Notes: a model not told the origin generated them from the letters alone. Positions 24,929 to 33,879 are shown, counted from the stretch's first letter. The stretch is 62,301 nucleotides of DNA from JAAZMA01 sp964564325 (GCA_964564325.1 CAZMBD010000002.1:1-62301); one strand, 5' to 3'. Translations and numbers: made by a program.

Positions 24929-24959
24929 TGATACAAGCAGAACCGTCCCTATTGTATCA
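24929..24959 (-). repeat. GGGACGGTTCT repeat hairpin overlapping the glmL-like stop codon
   Basis: tgatacaa (24929-24936) and ttgtatca (24952-24959) are perfect inverted arms around gcagaaccgtcccta. The element supplies the last codons (LIQ) and the TAG of the glmL-like gene. GGGACGGTTCT fragments of this kind recur in Clostridia genomes. Confidence 0.55.
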
Positions 24960-26313
24960 AACTATTTTTCATCAATTTTAAAGCAGCATTAGGATGTTCT
25001 TTTGATAAAACTCCTAGAGAAGCCATAATATAATCATTATCTACTAATATTTTTACTACTTCACTTGGCAACAATTCATTGCCTTTATTGCTTTTAGGAA
25101 TGCTTTCCATGATATTAATTCTGTTAGGAAGTCTTGTTAAAGCTCCTCCAGTACCTATAATATATTTAACTTTAGTTAAATCTTTGCCTTCTGCTACTGT
25201 CTTTTTACCACTTGGCCCATATAAATGTCTTATAATTCCAGCGTGCCTCTTTACAGCAGTTATCGTAGCATAACGCGCAAGCTCTTCAGCAAATTTTATA
25301 TCTATATCAGTTTTAGGTATTGGCTTATGATTTTCAATAACATCTTCTAACTCTTCTATGCTAATTCCCATTCTTTTACTTATTTCTTCTTTACCTGCCA
25401 TTTCGACAACATTTTGCATACTCACATATAAGCCCAAATCCCCTTCTACTGTTCTTTTTGCAACAGGTTCAGGACTTATAAGTATTCTAGATATATTGTC
25501 GCTACCTTCAGTTACAGAGTGAACATCAGTTGTTGCACCACCAACATCTATAGTTATTAAATCTTCAATTTCCTCATAAAGCATTTTTGAAGCTTGCATA
25601 ACAGCACCAGGAGTTGGCATTATTGGGCCATTAACCATATCTCTTACACTTTGCATTCCAGGAGCATGAATTATGTGTTTTTCAAAAACTTCTTGAATTA
25701 CTTTTCTTGTAGGTTCAATATTTAATTGATCAATTTTAGGATATACATTTTCTACAATATACAGTTCCGAATTTGAGTCTTTAAATATTTCTTTAATCTC
25801 TTCGTGATTTTCAATATTTCCTGCATATATTACGGGTATTGATAAATTAAGTTCTGCAATTTTTTCCGCATTATCAAGGGCTGTATCTCTTTCACCATAA
25901 TCAACCCCACCAGCTATTAGTATAATATTAGGTTTAATATCCACTATCTTTTTTACATCTGTTCTTCTAAGTTTTCCAGCTGTTATATACTTTATATTTG
26001 CTCCAGCACCCAGTGCGGCCTCCTTAGCTGCTCTTACAGTCATATCATAAACCAAACCATGAACAGTCATTCTGAGGCCTCCTGCAGCACTGCTAGTTGC
26101 AATTAGTTGATCATATTCAAGATTATCAATTTTAAATTTATATTTTAAATCTTCTATAGCTCCCCTAAGGCCTATATTCACATCTCCTTCTAAAACAGAG
26201 GTAGGAGCTTGGCCTTGCCCAACAAATGTAGGGTTAGCCCCTTCTACACCATCAAAAGCATTTACTACAGTGGTTGTGCTCCCTATTTCTGCAACTAATA
26301 TATCAATCTTCAT
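24949..26313 (-). CDS. MutL/GlmL-type ATPase, likely chaperone-reactivase of ornithine aminomutase
   Basis: A 454-residue ASKHA-fold ATPase of the GlmL/MutL family: LVAEIGSTTTVVNAFDG, TSSAAGGLRMTVHGLVYDM split, IILIAGGVDYGERDT, TIDVGGATTDVHSVTEG and IIGTGGALTRLPN. In glutamate mutase operons the homologue sits between the mutase subunits; here it follows oraE with an 11-base overlap. The family is thought to reactivate or protect B12 mutases by exchanging damaged cobalamin. The C terminus is formed by a repeat element and may be altered by a few residues. Confidence 0.88.
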   Translation of the reverse strand: MKIDILVAEIGSTTTVVNAFDGVEGANPTFVGQGQAPTSVLEGDVNIGLRGAIEDLKYKFKIDNLEYDQLIATSSAAGGLRMTVHGLVYDMTVRAAKEAALGAGANIKYITAGKLRRTDVKKIVDIKPNIILIAGGVDYGERDTALDNAEKIAELNLSIPVIYAGNIENHEEIKEIFKDSNSELYIVENVYPKIDQLNIEPTRKVIQEVFEKHIIHAPGMQSVRDMVNGPIMPTPGAVMQASKMLYEEIEDLITIDVGGATTDVHSVTEGSDNISRILISPEPVAKRTVEGDLGLYVSMQNVVEMAGKEEISKRMGISIEELEDVIENHKPIPKTDIDIKFAEELARYATITAVKRHAGIIRHLYGPSGKKTVAEGKDLTKVKYIIGTGGALTRLPNRINIMESIPKSNKGNELLPSEVVKILVDNDYIMASLGVLSKEHPNAALKLMKNSLIQ

Positions 26314-28519
26314 CTCTCATCTCTTTTCTTCTCTTAACTAAAAATGTAGCTACTTGGGCTCCATTTGAACCTCTACCAAAACCTGCATCCATACCTGCTT
26401 CTACAGCCAATTCATTTGATACTTGAGTTCCACCAGAAGCAAGTATTATTTTATCTCTTATACCCTTTTCTATTGCTAATTCATGAATTCTTTTCATGTT
26501 CTTATAGTGTATATCATCATGACTTATAATAGTTGAAGCTAATATTGCATCTGCTTCTAATTCAATAGCTGCGTCCACTATTTTTTCTACTGGTACAGAT
26601 GTTCCAAGATAGTGACATTCTATTCCATATTTTTCAATTCCACCATGTTTGATATCTATTATCTCTCTAAGACCTACAGAGTGCTCATCTTCTCCTACAG
26701 TTCCTGCAACTATCTTCATTGGATTTTCATCTATTTCAGCTCTTATTTCATCATCTGACATAATCTCTGGTTTTGGAGGAATTACCAATTCATCTGTATC
26801 TATAGTAAATGGTACTCTACCTTTAAATTCAATTCTTGTTCCTTCTGCTTCTTGCATTATTTCCCTATGAATTACTTCTACATCTTCAAGACCCATTTTC
26901 TTACCAATTTCAATAGCAGTAAATTCTGCCACTCTTTCCTCCACAGGTAAAAATAATGTAACTTGAATTATACCATCTCCTGCCCATTCCATTTCCGGTT
27001 TTACCTTAGAAGATTTTCTAAACTCTTTAGTTTCTTCTAATCTAACATGGACATTATCATTTTCATCTAATTCATCAATAAATATAATCTTATCTGGATC
27101 TTCAAAGGTACATCCGCCTATTAATTTAGAAGGATTATCTACTGCTGTTTCATCATATTGTGCTATATTATTATAGCCAAATACGCCTGTAACAGGTGCC
27201 ATATAATCTTCTTCTCTTTCATATACAGTGCCTACTCCCACACCACCATTGATCTTTCTTGCTATTCCGTCTCCATTTCTTTCTGGATAATAACCTGAAT
27301 CCACAAAGAAACCCTGTTCTACTGCATTGAAATATCCACCAACTTCTATTATCTCTTCCATAAATAGAACTGCTCTCTCTTTAAGTTCCCTTACTTTATC
27401 AGCTAATTCGCCCTCATCTCTCTTTATTTCAACCATTTCTGTAAGTCCATCCATACCTGCCAGTGCTTGTTTTGCTGTATCTACTGCTTCAATATTGTAT
27501 ATATGCCACGGTACATTTCTTCCTTCGTCGGGTGTAATAGTTGATTGAATTTCAGCCCTTGTAAGTTTTGAAATAAGTAAATTCAATGTATGTGTTACAG
27601 TTGCTTCTCTAGTTGATGATTCCATGTATTTTGTATTCATTTGTGCTCTCATTTTATAATCTCTAAAGAATTCTCTAAGTGCAACAGCATAAGGTAAATC
27701 CAATCTCATACAAGGTGCTGGAGGAGCTGTTGGTGGTACAGTTGAAAGACAAATATTTTCTTTCTTCATACCTACTTTTACTGAAAACATACTATTGATA
27801 GCATGTTGAACCATAAGTTCTGGCATTACCTTCCACGCTTCCCTTGCTGTAGCATTAGCATTATGCGCTCCATCTATTTGTGCTATTCCAGCCCAAGCCA
27901 TAACATTCTTAGCTGAGGCTGCATCTACAAAAGATCTAACCATATTTATATTTCTATAAAGAACATTGTACTGTGGGTCTTGGTGTGCACCATTTACTCC
28001 TTCCTCAGCAAACATAACTGCAATTTCAGGTCCAGCAACTCCACTTACATATGAGTGATAATTTAATGGACGACCTACTTCATCTTCTATTATGTCTAAT
28101 GCTTTTCTTTGAGCACGTACCTGTTTTCTAGTAACTGGTATTCCACCTACGCCTTGAGGTGTTCCCTCTATTAATCCATCGAAGTGACTTTGTCCCGCTG
28201 TTCTTATAACCATTAAATGATCTGCACCATGCCATGCAGCCATTCTCATACGTCTAATATCATCCTCAAATCTTCCAGAAGCAATCTCTGTAGTAATAAT
28301 ATTTTCTGGTTGAGGATCTATAAAGCCAAAACCTTTACTTGCTGGCAATGGTTGACTTTGTTTTAAAGGTTCTGCTGTATCATAATATTCAAATTGACCA
28401 ATCTGTCTCTTTTGACCTGTTCCACTTCTCCAAGTCCACCCTCTTCTTCTTGGTCTATATTTATCTAAATCTTTCAGTATATATTCAATATCTAGTTTTT
28501 CATTTGGTTTTAAATCCAT
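26303..28519 (-). CDS. oraE: D-ornithine 4,5-aminomutase, large subunit
   Basis: A 738-residue B12/PLP subunit. The N-terminal TIM-barrel region contains PRRRGWTWRSGTGQKRQIG and MAAWHGADHLMVIRTAGQSH. The C-terminal Rossmann domain (about 600-735) carries DEHSVG (611-616), the DxHxxG cobalamin ligand motif, with Lys624 eleven residues after the His. In the Clostridium sticklandii enzyme, as I recall, the ligand His and the PLP Lys are also eleven apart. It converts D-ornithine to (2R,4S)-2,4-diaminopentanoate together with OraS. It overlaps OraS by one base (TAATG) and the glmL-like gene by 11. Confidence 0.97.
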   Translation of the reverse strand: MDLKPNEKLDIEYILKDLDKYRPRRRGWTWRSGTGQKRQIGQFEYYDTAEPLKQSQPLPASKGFGFIDPQPENIITTEIASGRFEDDIRRMRMAAWHGADHLMVIRTAGQSHFDGLIEGTPQGVGGIPVTRKQVRAQRKALDIIEDEVGRPLNYHSYVSGVAGPEIAVMFAEEGVNGAHQDPQYNVLYRNINMVRSFVDAASAKNVMAWAGIAQIDGAHNANATAREAWKVMPELMVQHAINSMFSVKVGMKKENICLSTVPPTAPPAPCMRLDLPYAVALREFFRDYKMRAQMNTKYMESSTREATVTHTLNLLISKLTRAEIQSTITPDEGRNVPWHIYNIEAVDTAKQALAGMDGLTEMVEIKRDEGELADKVRELKERAVLFMEEIIEVGGYFNAVEQGFFVDSGYYPERNGDGIARKINGGVGVGTVYEREEDYMAPVTGVFGYNNIAQYDETAVDNPSKLIGGCTFEDPDKIIFIDELDENDNVHVRLEETKEFRKSSKVKPEMEWAGDGIIQVTLFLPVEERVAEFTAIEIGKKMGLEDVEVIHREIMQEAEGTRIEFKGRVPFTIDTDELVIPPKPEIMSDDEIRAEIDENPMKIVAGTVGEDEHSVGLREIIDIKHGGIEKYGIECHYLGTSVPVEKIVDAAIELEADAILASTIISHDDIHYKNMKRIHELAIEKGIRDKIILASGGTQVSNELAVEAGMDAGFGRGSNGAQVATFLVKRRKEMRDED

Positions 28520-28884
28520 TAATTTTCACCTCCTTTAAATATAGTTACTACATCATCCCACATTTCGCCTTCTGCTAATTTTAATCCAGCTTCTCTTATC
28601 TCCATATTTTTCTCTTTAGCTAATCTATATACTAAATGTCCTACGCCCTTGCCTAATAATCCTCTATCTATGGCACCCTTAACTATAGCTTGAGCTTCAA
28701 TACTTGAAAAACCCATTCTAAGTAACACAGATCTTTCAATAGATGGGGAGGTGTTTTTTTCGGCTAATTCTACTAAAGGATCTACTATTTCTTCAGCTAA
28801 TTGCCAAAATCTTTCCTCTAATTGATCCTCAGTTAAATTAGCAAGGTGTTTTCTTCTCTCTTGAAAATCATCTGCTCTACTCAT
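28519..28884 (-). CDS. oraS: D-ornithine 4,5-aminomutase, small subunit
   Basis: A 121-residue helical protein (ERRKHLANLTEDQLEERFWQLA, IERSVLLRMGFSSIEAQAIV, GLLGKGVGHLVYRLAKEKNM). Length and sequence agree with OraS, which packs against OraE and is needed for its activity. It sits between ortB and oraE and is translationally coupled to oraE. Confidence 0.95.
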   Translation of the reverse strand: MSRADDFQERRKHLANLTEDQLEERFWQLAEEIVDPLVELAEKNTSPSIERSVLLRMGFSSIEAQAIVKGAIDRGLLGKGVGHLVYRLAKEKNMEIREAGLKLAEGEMWDDVVTIFKGGEN

Positions 28885-28895
28885 ACAGTCACCTC

Positions 28896-30314
28896 CTAAT
28901 ATTTTACTCCAAATTCGTCTAATATCTCCTTGACAAACTTTTCATTGGATTTTGTCTCTTCTATTAAAAATTCTATATCTTGTCTACTAACTTCTTTTAC
29001 ATCATTGTGTTGGATACAATTTCTTATATAAGATCTTCTAGTTCTGTTTAAATCTACTTCCTCTATTTTAATGTATCCTGGATCCTTTGGTAGGATAATA
29101 TTTTCTCCTGGTGTCTCTTCTGATGGATCCCCAATTAGTATTTTAATTCCATTTTCCTTTGCAAAAGTTAATTGAGGTTGAATATGTTTTCCTGCTCCTG
29201 TATATTCTGTTTCTTGTACTACAATTATTTGATCTTCATCTAGTTCTTGTGCTAATTTAAATGCTGCAGCCAATGAAGTATTTCCAGCTGGTCCTCTTTC
29301 TATACCTTCTAATTGTGCCAACGCTTCTGTCATATAGAATACGGAACCTTGATTTGTTAGAACATATCTATCCATATATCTTAATGGTCTAGCAGCTGAT
29401 CTTGGTACATCAGATCTATCTGGCCAAGTTGCAAAAGGCATTCCAAATCCAGTATGACCTGTAGTAAAGGATTTTTTATTAAATTGTGTATCTGAAGCCA
29501 TGTGAAGTCCATGTAAACTTACAGATGCCCCTACTACTTGAGTATCTATGGCTCCAGCCTTAATTAAACCTCTAGCTGTTCCTGTTAAGTTTCCTCCACC
29601 TGCATTAGTTACTACTACTACATCTGGATCTCTTCCTTCTTTTTCTCTAAACTGCATAGATAGTTCATATCCTAGTGTTTCAACTCCAGCAATACCAAAA
29701 GGTGTATATAATGAAGCATTGAAATATCCTGTTTCTTCTAGCAATACTAGAAAAGTATAAAACAACTCTGGTCCAACAGTAAGTTGAACTACTTCGGCAC
29801 CATAAGCTTCACATTTTCTTGCTTTTTCTACTATTTCTGGTTGGCCAATTCCTCTAGAATCGTAACATTCTTGAACTATGATACATTTAAGTCCTCTCAT
29901 AGCAGCCTGGGATGCAACTGCAGCACCATAATTCCCAGATGTAGCAGCTATGACTCCTTTGTAACCTAGCTTTTTAGCGTGATAACAGCTGGTAGCTGCT
30001 CTTCTAGCCTTAAATGATCCTGATGGATTACTAGCCTCATCTTTAATAAATATCCTTGCACCCTTTCCTTCTGGAGCAAATTTTCTAGCCAATTTTGTAA
30101 GATTTCTTAATTCTAATACTGGAGTATTTCCAACACCAGTTTCCTTTTGGATTTCTTCTATTTCTTGAAGATTGTATCCTGTTTCTCTCATCATCTTCTC
30201 ATAGTCAAAACCAACACCTTCATATTCAAATTCATTATAATCAATACCTATAGCATCCTTCATTATCTCACTATTTCTTGCCATTACAGCTTCAAAACTC
30301 ATATCTTTAGCCAT
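28896..30314 (-). CDS. ortB: 2-amino-4-ketopentanoate thiolase, large (PLP) subunit
   Basis: A 472-residue fold-type-II PLP enzyme with the lysine in NPSGSFKARRAAT and the glycine-rich VVVTNAGGGNLTGTA phosphate loop; ATSGNYGAAVASQAA is the substrate loop. With OrtA it cleaves 2-amino-4-ketopentanoate with CoA to acetyl-CoA and alanine. The ATG of MAKDMSFEAV (30314) is chosen because AGAGGATGG precedes it; a start seven codons upstream would overlap ortA. One base separates it from the ortA stop. Confidence 0.95.
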   Translation of the reverse strand: MAKDMSFEAVMARNSEIMKDAIGIDYNEFEYEGVGFDYEKMMRETGYNLQEIEEIQKETGVGNTPVLELRNLTKLARKFAPEGKGARIFIKDEASNPSGSFKARRAATSCYHAKKLGYKGVIAATSGNYGAAVASQAAMRGLKCIIVQECYDSRGIGQPEIVEKARKCEAYGAEVVQLTVGPELFYTFLVLLEETGYFNASLYTPFGIAGVETLGYELSMQFREKEGRDPDVVVVTNAGGGNLTGTARGLIKAGAIDTQVVGASVSLHGLHMASDTQFNKKSFTTGHTGFGMPFATWPDRSDVPRSAARPLRYMDRYVLTNQGSVFYMTEALAQLEGIERGPAGNTSLAAAFKLAQELDEDQIIVVQETEYTGAGKHIQPQLTFAKENGIKILIGDPSEETPGENIILPKDPGYIKIEEVDLNRTRRSYIRNCIQHNDVKEVSRQDIEFLIEETKSNEKFVKEILDEFGVKY

Positions 30315-30315
30315 A

Positions 30316-30621
30316 TTATTCACCATCCTCTTCAATTAAACTTCTTACTTGTCTGCCAATATACATTAACTCAGGTATACATTTTCCAAAATCATGTTCA
30401 TAATATGGGTTTACCTCTATTAGCTTTCCCTCTACCTTTCTTCCTATATAAGTTTCTACCTCTACAATATCGCCAATATTTGCTTCATCATTTAGTAAAA
30501 ATCCTTTGTCCCATACTTCAAGAGGTACATTTTGAGTATCCTCTGGAATATTTGGTGCCCTTTGTCCTACTTCTAGTACAATATTGTGAATTCTTACCCA
30601 ATCACCTTTTTTTGCATCCAT
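30316..30621 (-). CDS. ortA: 2-amino-4-ketopentanoate thiolase, small subunit
   Basis: A 101-residue protein (KKGDWVRIHNIVLEVGQRAPNIPEDT, GKLIEVNPYYEHDFGKCIPELM split, QVRSLIEED). Size and its pairing with ortB agree with OrtA. Its exact role in the thiolase is not defined by sequence. The AAGGAAGGG ribosome site supports the ATG start. Upstream lies the hairpin at 30649-30669. Confidence 0.93.
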   Translation of the reverse strand: MDAKKGDWVRIHNIVLEVGQRAPNIPEDTQNVPLEVWDKGFLLNDEANIGDIVEVETYIGRKVEGKLIEVNPYYEHDFGKCIPELMYIGRQVRSLIEEDGE

Positions 30622-30648
30622 TTTTATCCCTTCCTTTTCTATTTTATT

Positions 30649-30669
30649 TAGGCGACCAAAGGTCGCCTA
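30649..30669 (-). repeat. GGCGACC-type hairpin between ord and ortA
   Basis: taggcgacc aaa ggtcgccta is a perfect 9-bp stem with a 3-base loop; its core is identical to 24895-24911. No U tract follows on the minus strand, so it may tune relative expression of ord and the downstream genes rather than stop transcription. Confidence 0.65.
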
Positions 30670-30693
30670 TATTTTATTTTGTGTAACCTAATA

Positions 30694-31743
30694 TTAATCT
30701 TCTATTAAATCTCTCATATCACCCATAATAGCCCTTGGTACTGGAAGATCTATCATAGTTTTAAGTCCAGGTCTTGCATTAATTACATGAGGTATCATAT
30801 TAACGCACATTGCTATGGTTCCAATTCCTCCTGGTACTTCTGGTTTAATAGCCATATTAACATCTGGAGTCCCTTTAATTGTTATATAATCTCCAGTACT
30901 TCCACCTTCTAAATGAGGCTCAATTTGTTGAGGATGTAACATTTCAATTTTCAATTCTCCATCTACATAACCAAAACCTTTCATATTACATCCTGCTGCA
31001 TCGCCAGGTTCTACTTCTATATATGGAGTTTCTCTGTGTACAGAAGTCACTATAGGTTCACGACTTAATTCAATTTCATCACTTAATTTCCATCCTAATG
31101 CATCGGCAATCATAGTGATAGATTCAGGAAAACCAACATGACCAGCTAATGTACCTTCTTCTACTCTCTTATTAAATTCTTCTTCTGTTAATCCTACACC
31201 TTGTCCACTTAATACTGCTGGACCAAAAGGTGAAAGACTATTAACTCTTCTAGCTTTAATAGATTCTACATCAGTACAAGCTCCAGTTAAAGTAAGTACC
31301 AATATATCCATCATTAACCCTGGATTAATACCTGTTCCTAATACAGTAACACCATTTTCTTTCGCAATTCTATCCATTTCTTCTGCAAGTTCTGGTTCTT
31401 GAGCTTGTGGATAAGACATTTCTTCTGCAGTTGAAATTACATTTATTTTTCTTTCTAGACAATATTTGATTTTGTCAAAATTATCTCTTGTAAAAGAGTC
31501 AGTGGAAATTACAACTATATCTGCAGCGCCTTCTTTTATTACTTCGTCGTATGTTCCTATAATTACATCTTTTCTGTCTCCTCTTTCCACATCTAAATAT
31601 TCATACATACTTTTGCCAATTCTTTCTCCTCGCCATACTACTCCTACAATTTCTACACCTTTTTTGCTAAGTAAAGTCTCTGCTATACCTTTTCCCATAG
31701 CACCTAAACCCCAAAGTATTATCTTTACATTTTCTCTTTCCAT
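30694..31743 (-). CDS. ord: 2,4-diaminopentanoate dehydrogenase
   Basis: A 349-residue DapB-like dehydrogenase: VKIILWGLGAMGKGIAETLL at the N terminus (NAD(P) loop), VISTDSFTRDNFDKI, INVISTAEEMSYP and GTGINPGLMMDILVLTLTG. It oxidatively deaminates 2,4-diaminopentanoate to 2-amino-4-ketopentanoate. First gene of the operon, 49 bases after the sigma-54 promoter, with a GGAGGTG ribosome site. Confidence 0.96.
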   Translation of the reverse strand: MERENVKIILWGLGAMGKGIAETLLSKKGVEIVGVVWRGERIGKSMYEYLDVERGDRKDVIIGTYDEVIKEGAADIVVISTDSFTRDNFDKIKYCLERKINVISTAEEMSYPQAQEPELAEEMDRIAKENGVTVLGTGINPGLMMDILVLTLTGACTDVESIKARRVNSLSPFGPAVLSGQGVGLTEEEFNKRVEEGTLAGHVGFPESITMIADALGWKLSDEIELSREPIVTSVHRETPYIEVEPGDAAGCNMKGFGYVDGELKIEMLHPQQIEPHLEGGSTGDYITIKGTPDVNMAIKPEVPGGIGTIAMCVNMIPHVINARPGLKTMIDLPVPRAIMGDMRDLIED

Positions 31744-31791
31744 ATAGACACCTCCATGTTTTTTTCTATAATATTTCTATAATATTATATA

Positions 31792-31808
31792 TGCAATTTT
31801 CTTGCCAA
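31792..31808 (-). promoter_or_regulatory. Sigma-54 (-24/-12) promoter of the ornithine operon
   Basis: The minus strand reads TTGGCAAGAAAATTGCA, matching TTGGCACGnnnnTTGCW at every position except one, with the correct 10-base distance between GG and GC. It lies 49 bases before ord and downstream of the gene for an enhancer-binding protein. Confidence 0.92.
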
Positions 31809-31953
31809 CATCATCCTTTGCCATTTCTATCCTATTAAATGTGAAAAAACTGAATTTTAGCACTAGAAATTCAAAGTCATACCACTTAATGTGGTTTTTA
31901 GCCCATATTTTCCCAGTGTATTTCAGTTTAAATATTCAAAATTCTTCTTCAAG

Positions 31954-31992
31954 CGCAAACTATTTTGCAGTATAAGTGCAAATTATTTTGCA
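31954..31992. promoter_or_regulatory. Paired upstream activator sites TGCAAA-N4-TTTGCA
   Basis: cgcaaactattttgca (31954-31969, one mismatch) and tgcaaattattttgca (31977-31992, perfect dyad) are spaced 23 bases centre to centre, about two helical turns, and 150-190 bases upstream of the -24/-12 element. They overlap the stop codon of the activator gene. They are the likely binding sites of that activator. Confidence 0.75.
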
Positions 31993-33395
31993 CCCATGTC
32001 ATATTTTTTGATTTTATGTTGCAAGCTTTGTCTTTTTATACCTAGTTTTTCAGCCGTTCGGCTAATATTATAGTCGTTATTTTCTAATTCTTTTGCTATT
32101 ATACCTTTTTCTACATCACTTAAATAATCTGGTAATGACTTGTCCATTTCTTGAAAATTTATTTTCGGACTTTCACTTACTATATATGGGCAAGTTTGAA
32201 AATCCTCTACTTCCAATATTTCTTTGTTATTTGAAACATAATTCATTGCTGCCTCAATTGAATTTTCCAATTCTCTTACATTTCCAGGCCAAGAATAATT
32301 GTAAAATAAGTCCAACACTTTTTCATCTATTCCTATAATGTTTTTCCCAAGCAATATATTATATTTTTCAATAAAATGTTTACTTAATAAATGTATATCC
32401 GATTTTCTTTCTCTTAATGGTGGAATATCAATATATATAACATTTAATCTATAATATAAATCTTTTCTCAATTTTCCTTTTTTTAAACTAATTATAGGTT
32501 TTTCATTGGTAGTTGCTATTATTTTCACATCTACAGGTATATCCTTTACTCCTCCAATTCTACGAACATATCCCTCTTGAATTACTCTTAATAATTTTGC
32601 CTGCAATCCTAGAGGCATAGAATTAATTTCGTCTAGTAATAAAGTCCCTCCATTGGCCTGTTCAAATATCCCCTCCCTTTCTATAGCCCCTGTAAAGCCT
32701 CCCTTATCTGTTCCAAATAATATGCCTTCAAATAATCCCTCTGGAATAGCCGCGCAATTCTGTGCAATAAAAGGGCCATTTTTTCTAATTCCTTCATAAT
32801 GAATGCTTTGGGCAAATAATTCCTTTCCTGTCCCTGTTTCACCATATAATAAAACTGAAGAAGGAGAATTAGATGCCCTCTTTCCTATTTCAATAGCTCT
32901 TACCATTTTTTCATCTGCTCCAATAATATCAGTAAATCTGTATTTTTTTATGTTCTTTCTACTTTTAATATTTTCATAATTAGAACTATTTAATTCATAT
33001 TGTAATTCCATCAATCTATCAGATAATCTCTTTAAGTAAGTTATATCCTTAGAAATTTCCAAAGCGCCTACAATTTCATCTTCAGAATATAATGGTACAG
33101 TAGTATTTACAGCAGTTATTTTTTGTCCTTTAAAGTTTAAATAGGTTTGCGTTTTATCCATTATAGGCTCTTTGCTATTTAATACCTTTATTAAAGTAGA
33201 ACTATTTTCATCTAAACTAGGAAAAACATCTAATAAATCCTTATTAATAACCTGAGATGATTTTAAGCCTTCAAGGCTAGCCATTGCATCATTATAGAAT
33301 ATAGTCTTTCTATTTTTATCTATAACATGAACTCCCATATCTGTATTATGCAAAATATTTTGCAGTACAATTTCGTTTAAAGATAATTTACCCAT
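31983..33395 (-). CDS. PAS-domain sigma-54-dependent transcriptional activator
   Basis: A 470-residue enhancer-binding protein: PAS sensor (about 12-118), AAA+ domain (about 155-390; Walker A GETGTGKE at 185-192, Walker B GGTLLLDEIN) and a Fis-type HTH at the C terminus (YNISRTAEKLGIKRQSLQHKI). The sigma-54 contact loop reads GGFTGA (232-237) instead of the usual GAFTGA. It lies just upstream of the sigma-54 promoter of the ornithine operon and most likely controls it; the ligand sensed by the PAS domain is unknown. It follows nrdR at 28 bases. Confidence 0.92.
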   Translation of the reverse strand: MGKLSLNEIVLQNILHNTDMGVHVIDKNRKTIFYNDAMASLEGLKSSQVINKDLLDVFPSLDENSSTLIKVLNSKEPIMDKTQTYLNFKGQKITAVNTTVPLYSEDEIVGALEISKDITYLKRLSDRLMELQYELNSSNYENIKSRKNIKKYRFTDIIGADEKMVRAIEIGKRASNSPSSVLLYGETGTGKELFAQSIHYEGIRKNGPFIAQNCAAIPEGLFEGILFGTDKGGFTGAIEREGIFEQANGGTLLLDEINSMPLGLQAKLLRVIQEGYVRRIGGVKDIPVDVKIIATTNEKPIISLKKGKLRKDLYYRLNVIYIDIPPLRERKSDIHLLSKHFIEKYNILLGKNIIGIDEKVLDLFYNYSWPGNVRELENSIEAAMNYVSNNKEILEVEDFQTCPYIVSESPKINFQEMDKSLPDYLSDVEKGIIAKELENNDYNISRTAEKLGIKRQSLQHKIKKYDMGAK

Positions 33396-33423
33396 ATAAT
33401 CACCCTTTTATATACCTCTAGTA

Positions 33424-33879
33424 CTATTTTTCATCTAATATTTTTTTCAGCTCTTCCATAAAAGTATTTATATCTTTAAATTGACGATAAACTGAAGCAA
33501 ATCTAACATATGCTACTTCATCTACATCTTTTAATTTATTCATTACCATTTCACCTATATATTGACTGGTTATCTCCTTATCTAAGGAATTATACAATTC
33601 CTTTTCTATCTCATCTACTATTCCTTCTATAGTACTTAAAGGCACTGGTCTTTTTTCACAAGACTTTAATATTCCATTTATAAGCTTATTTCTGTCATAG
33701 GCCTCTCTCGTTCCATCTTTTTTTATTATTATTAAGGGCATCTTTTCAATTTTTTCATAGGTTGTAAATCTTCTGGCACATTTTATACATTCTCGTCTTC
33801 GCCTAATAGCTTGTCCTTCATCAGTTGGTCTAGAGTCTATTACTTTGCTTTCATAATAATCACAAAATGGGCATTTCAT
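33424..33879 (-). CDS. nrdR: Transcriptional regulator NrdR
   Basis: A 151-residue repressor of ribonucleotide reductase genes: zinc ribbon MKCPFC...RRECIKCARRF followed by an ATP-cone domain (IIIKKDGTREAYDRNKL split, YIGEMVMNKL). Length is exactly typical. In many Firmicutes it lies close to the sigG/ymxH region, as here. Confidence 0.96.
   Translation of the reverse strand: MKCPFCDYYESKVIDSRPTDEGQAIRRRRECIKCARRFTTYEKIEKMPLIIIKKDGTREAYDRNKLINGILKSCEKRPVPLSTIEGIVDEIEKELYNSLDKEITSQYIGEMVMNKLKDVDEVAYVRFASVYRQFKDINTFMEELKKILDEK

Noticed and set aside
24868..24936. Longer N terminus for orr
   Set aside because: It would be coded by the GGCGACC hairpin and repeat DNA; GGAGGT lies properly before the internal ATG at 24867.
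31881..31896. Small dyad accac-ttaat-gtggt as terminator of the sigma-54 activator gene
   Set aside because: No U tract on the minus strand and a 5-bp stem only; it may be a minor operator or chance.
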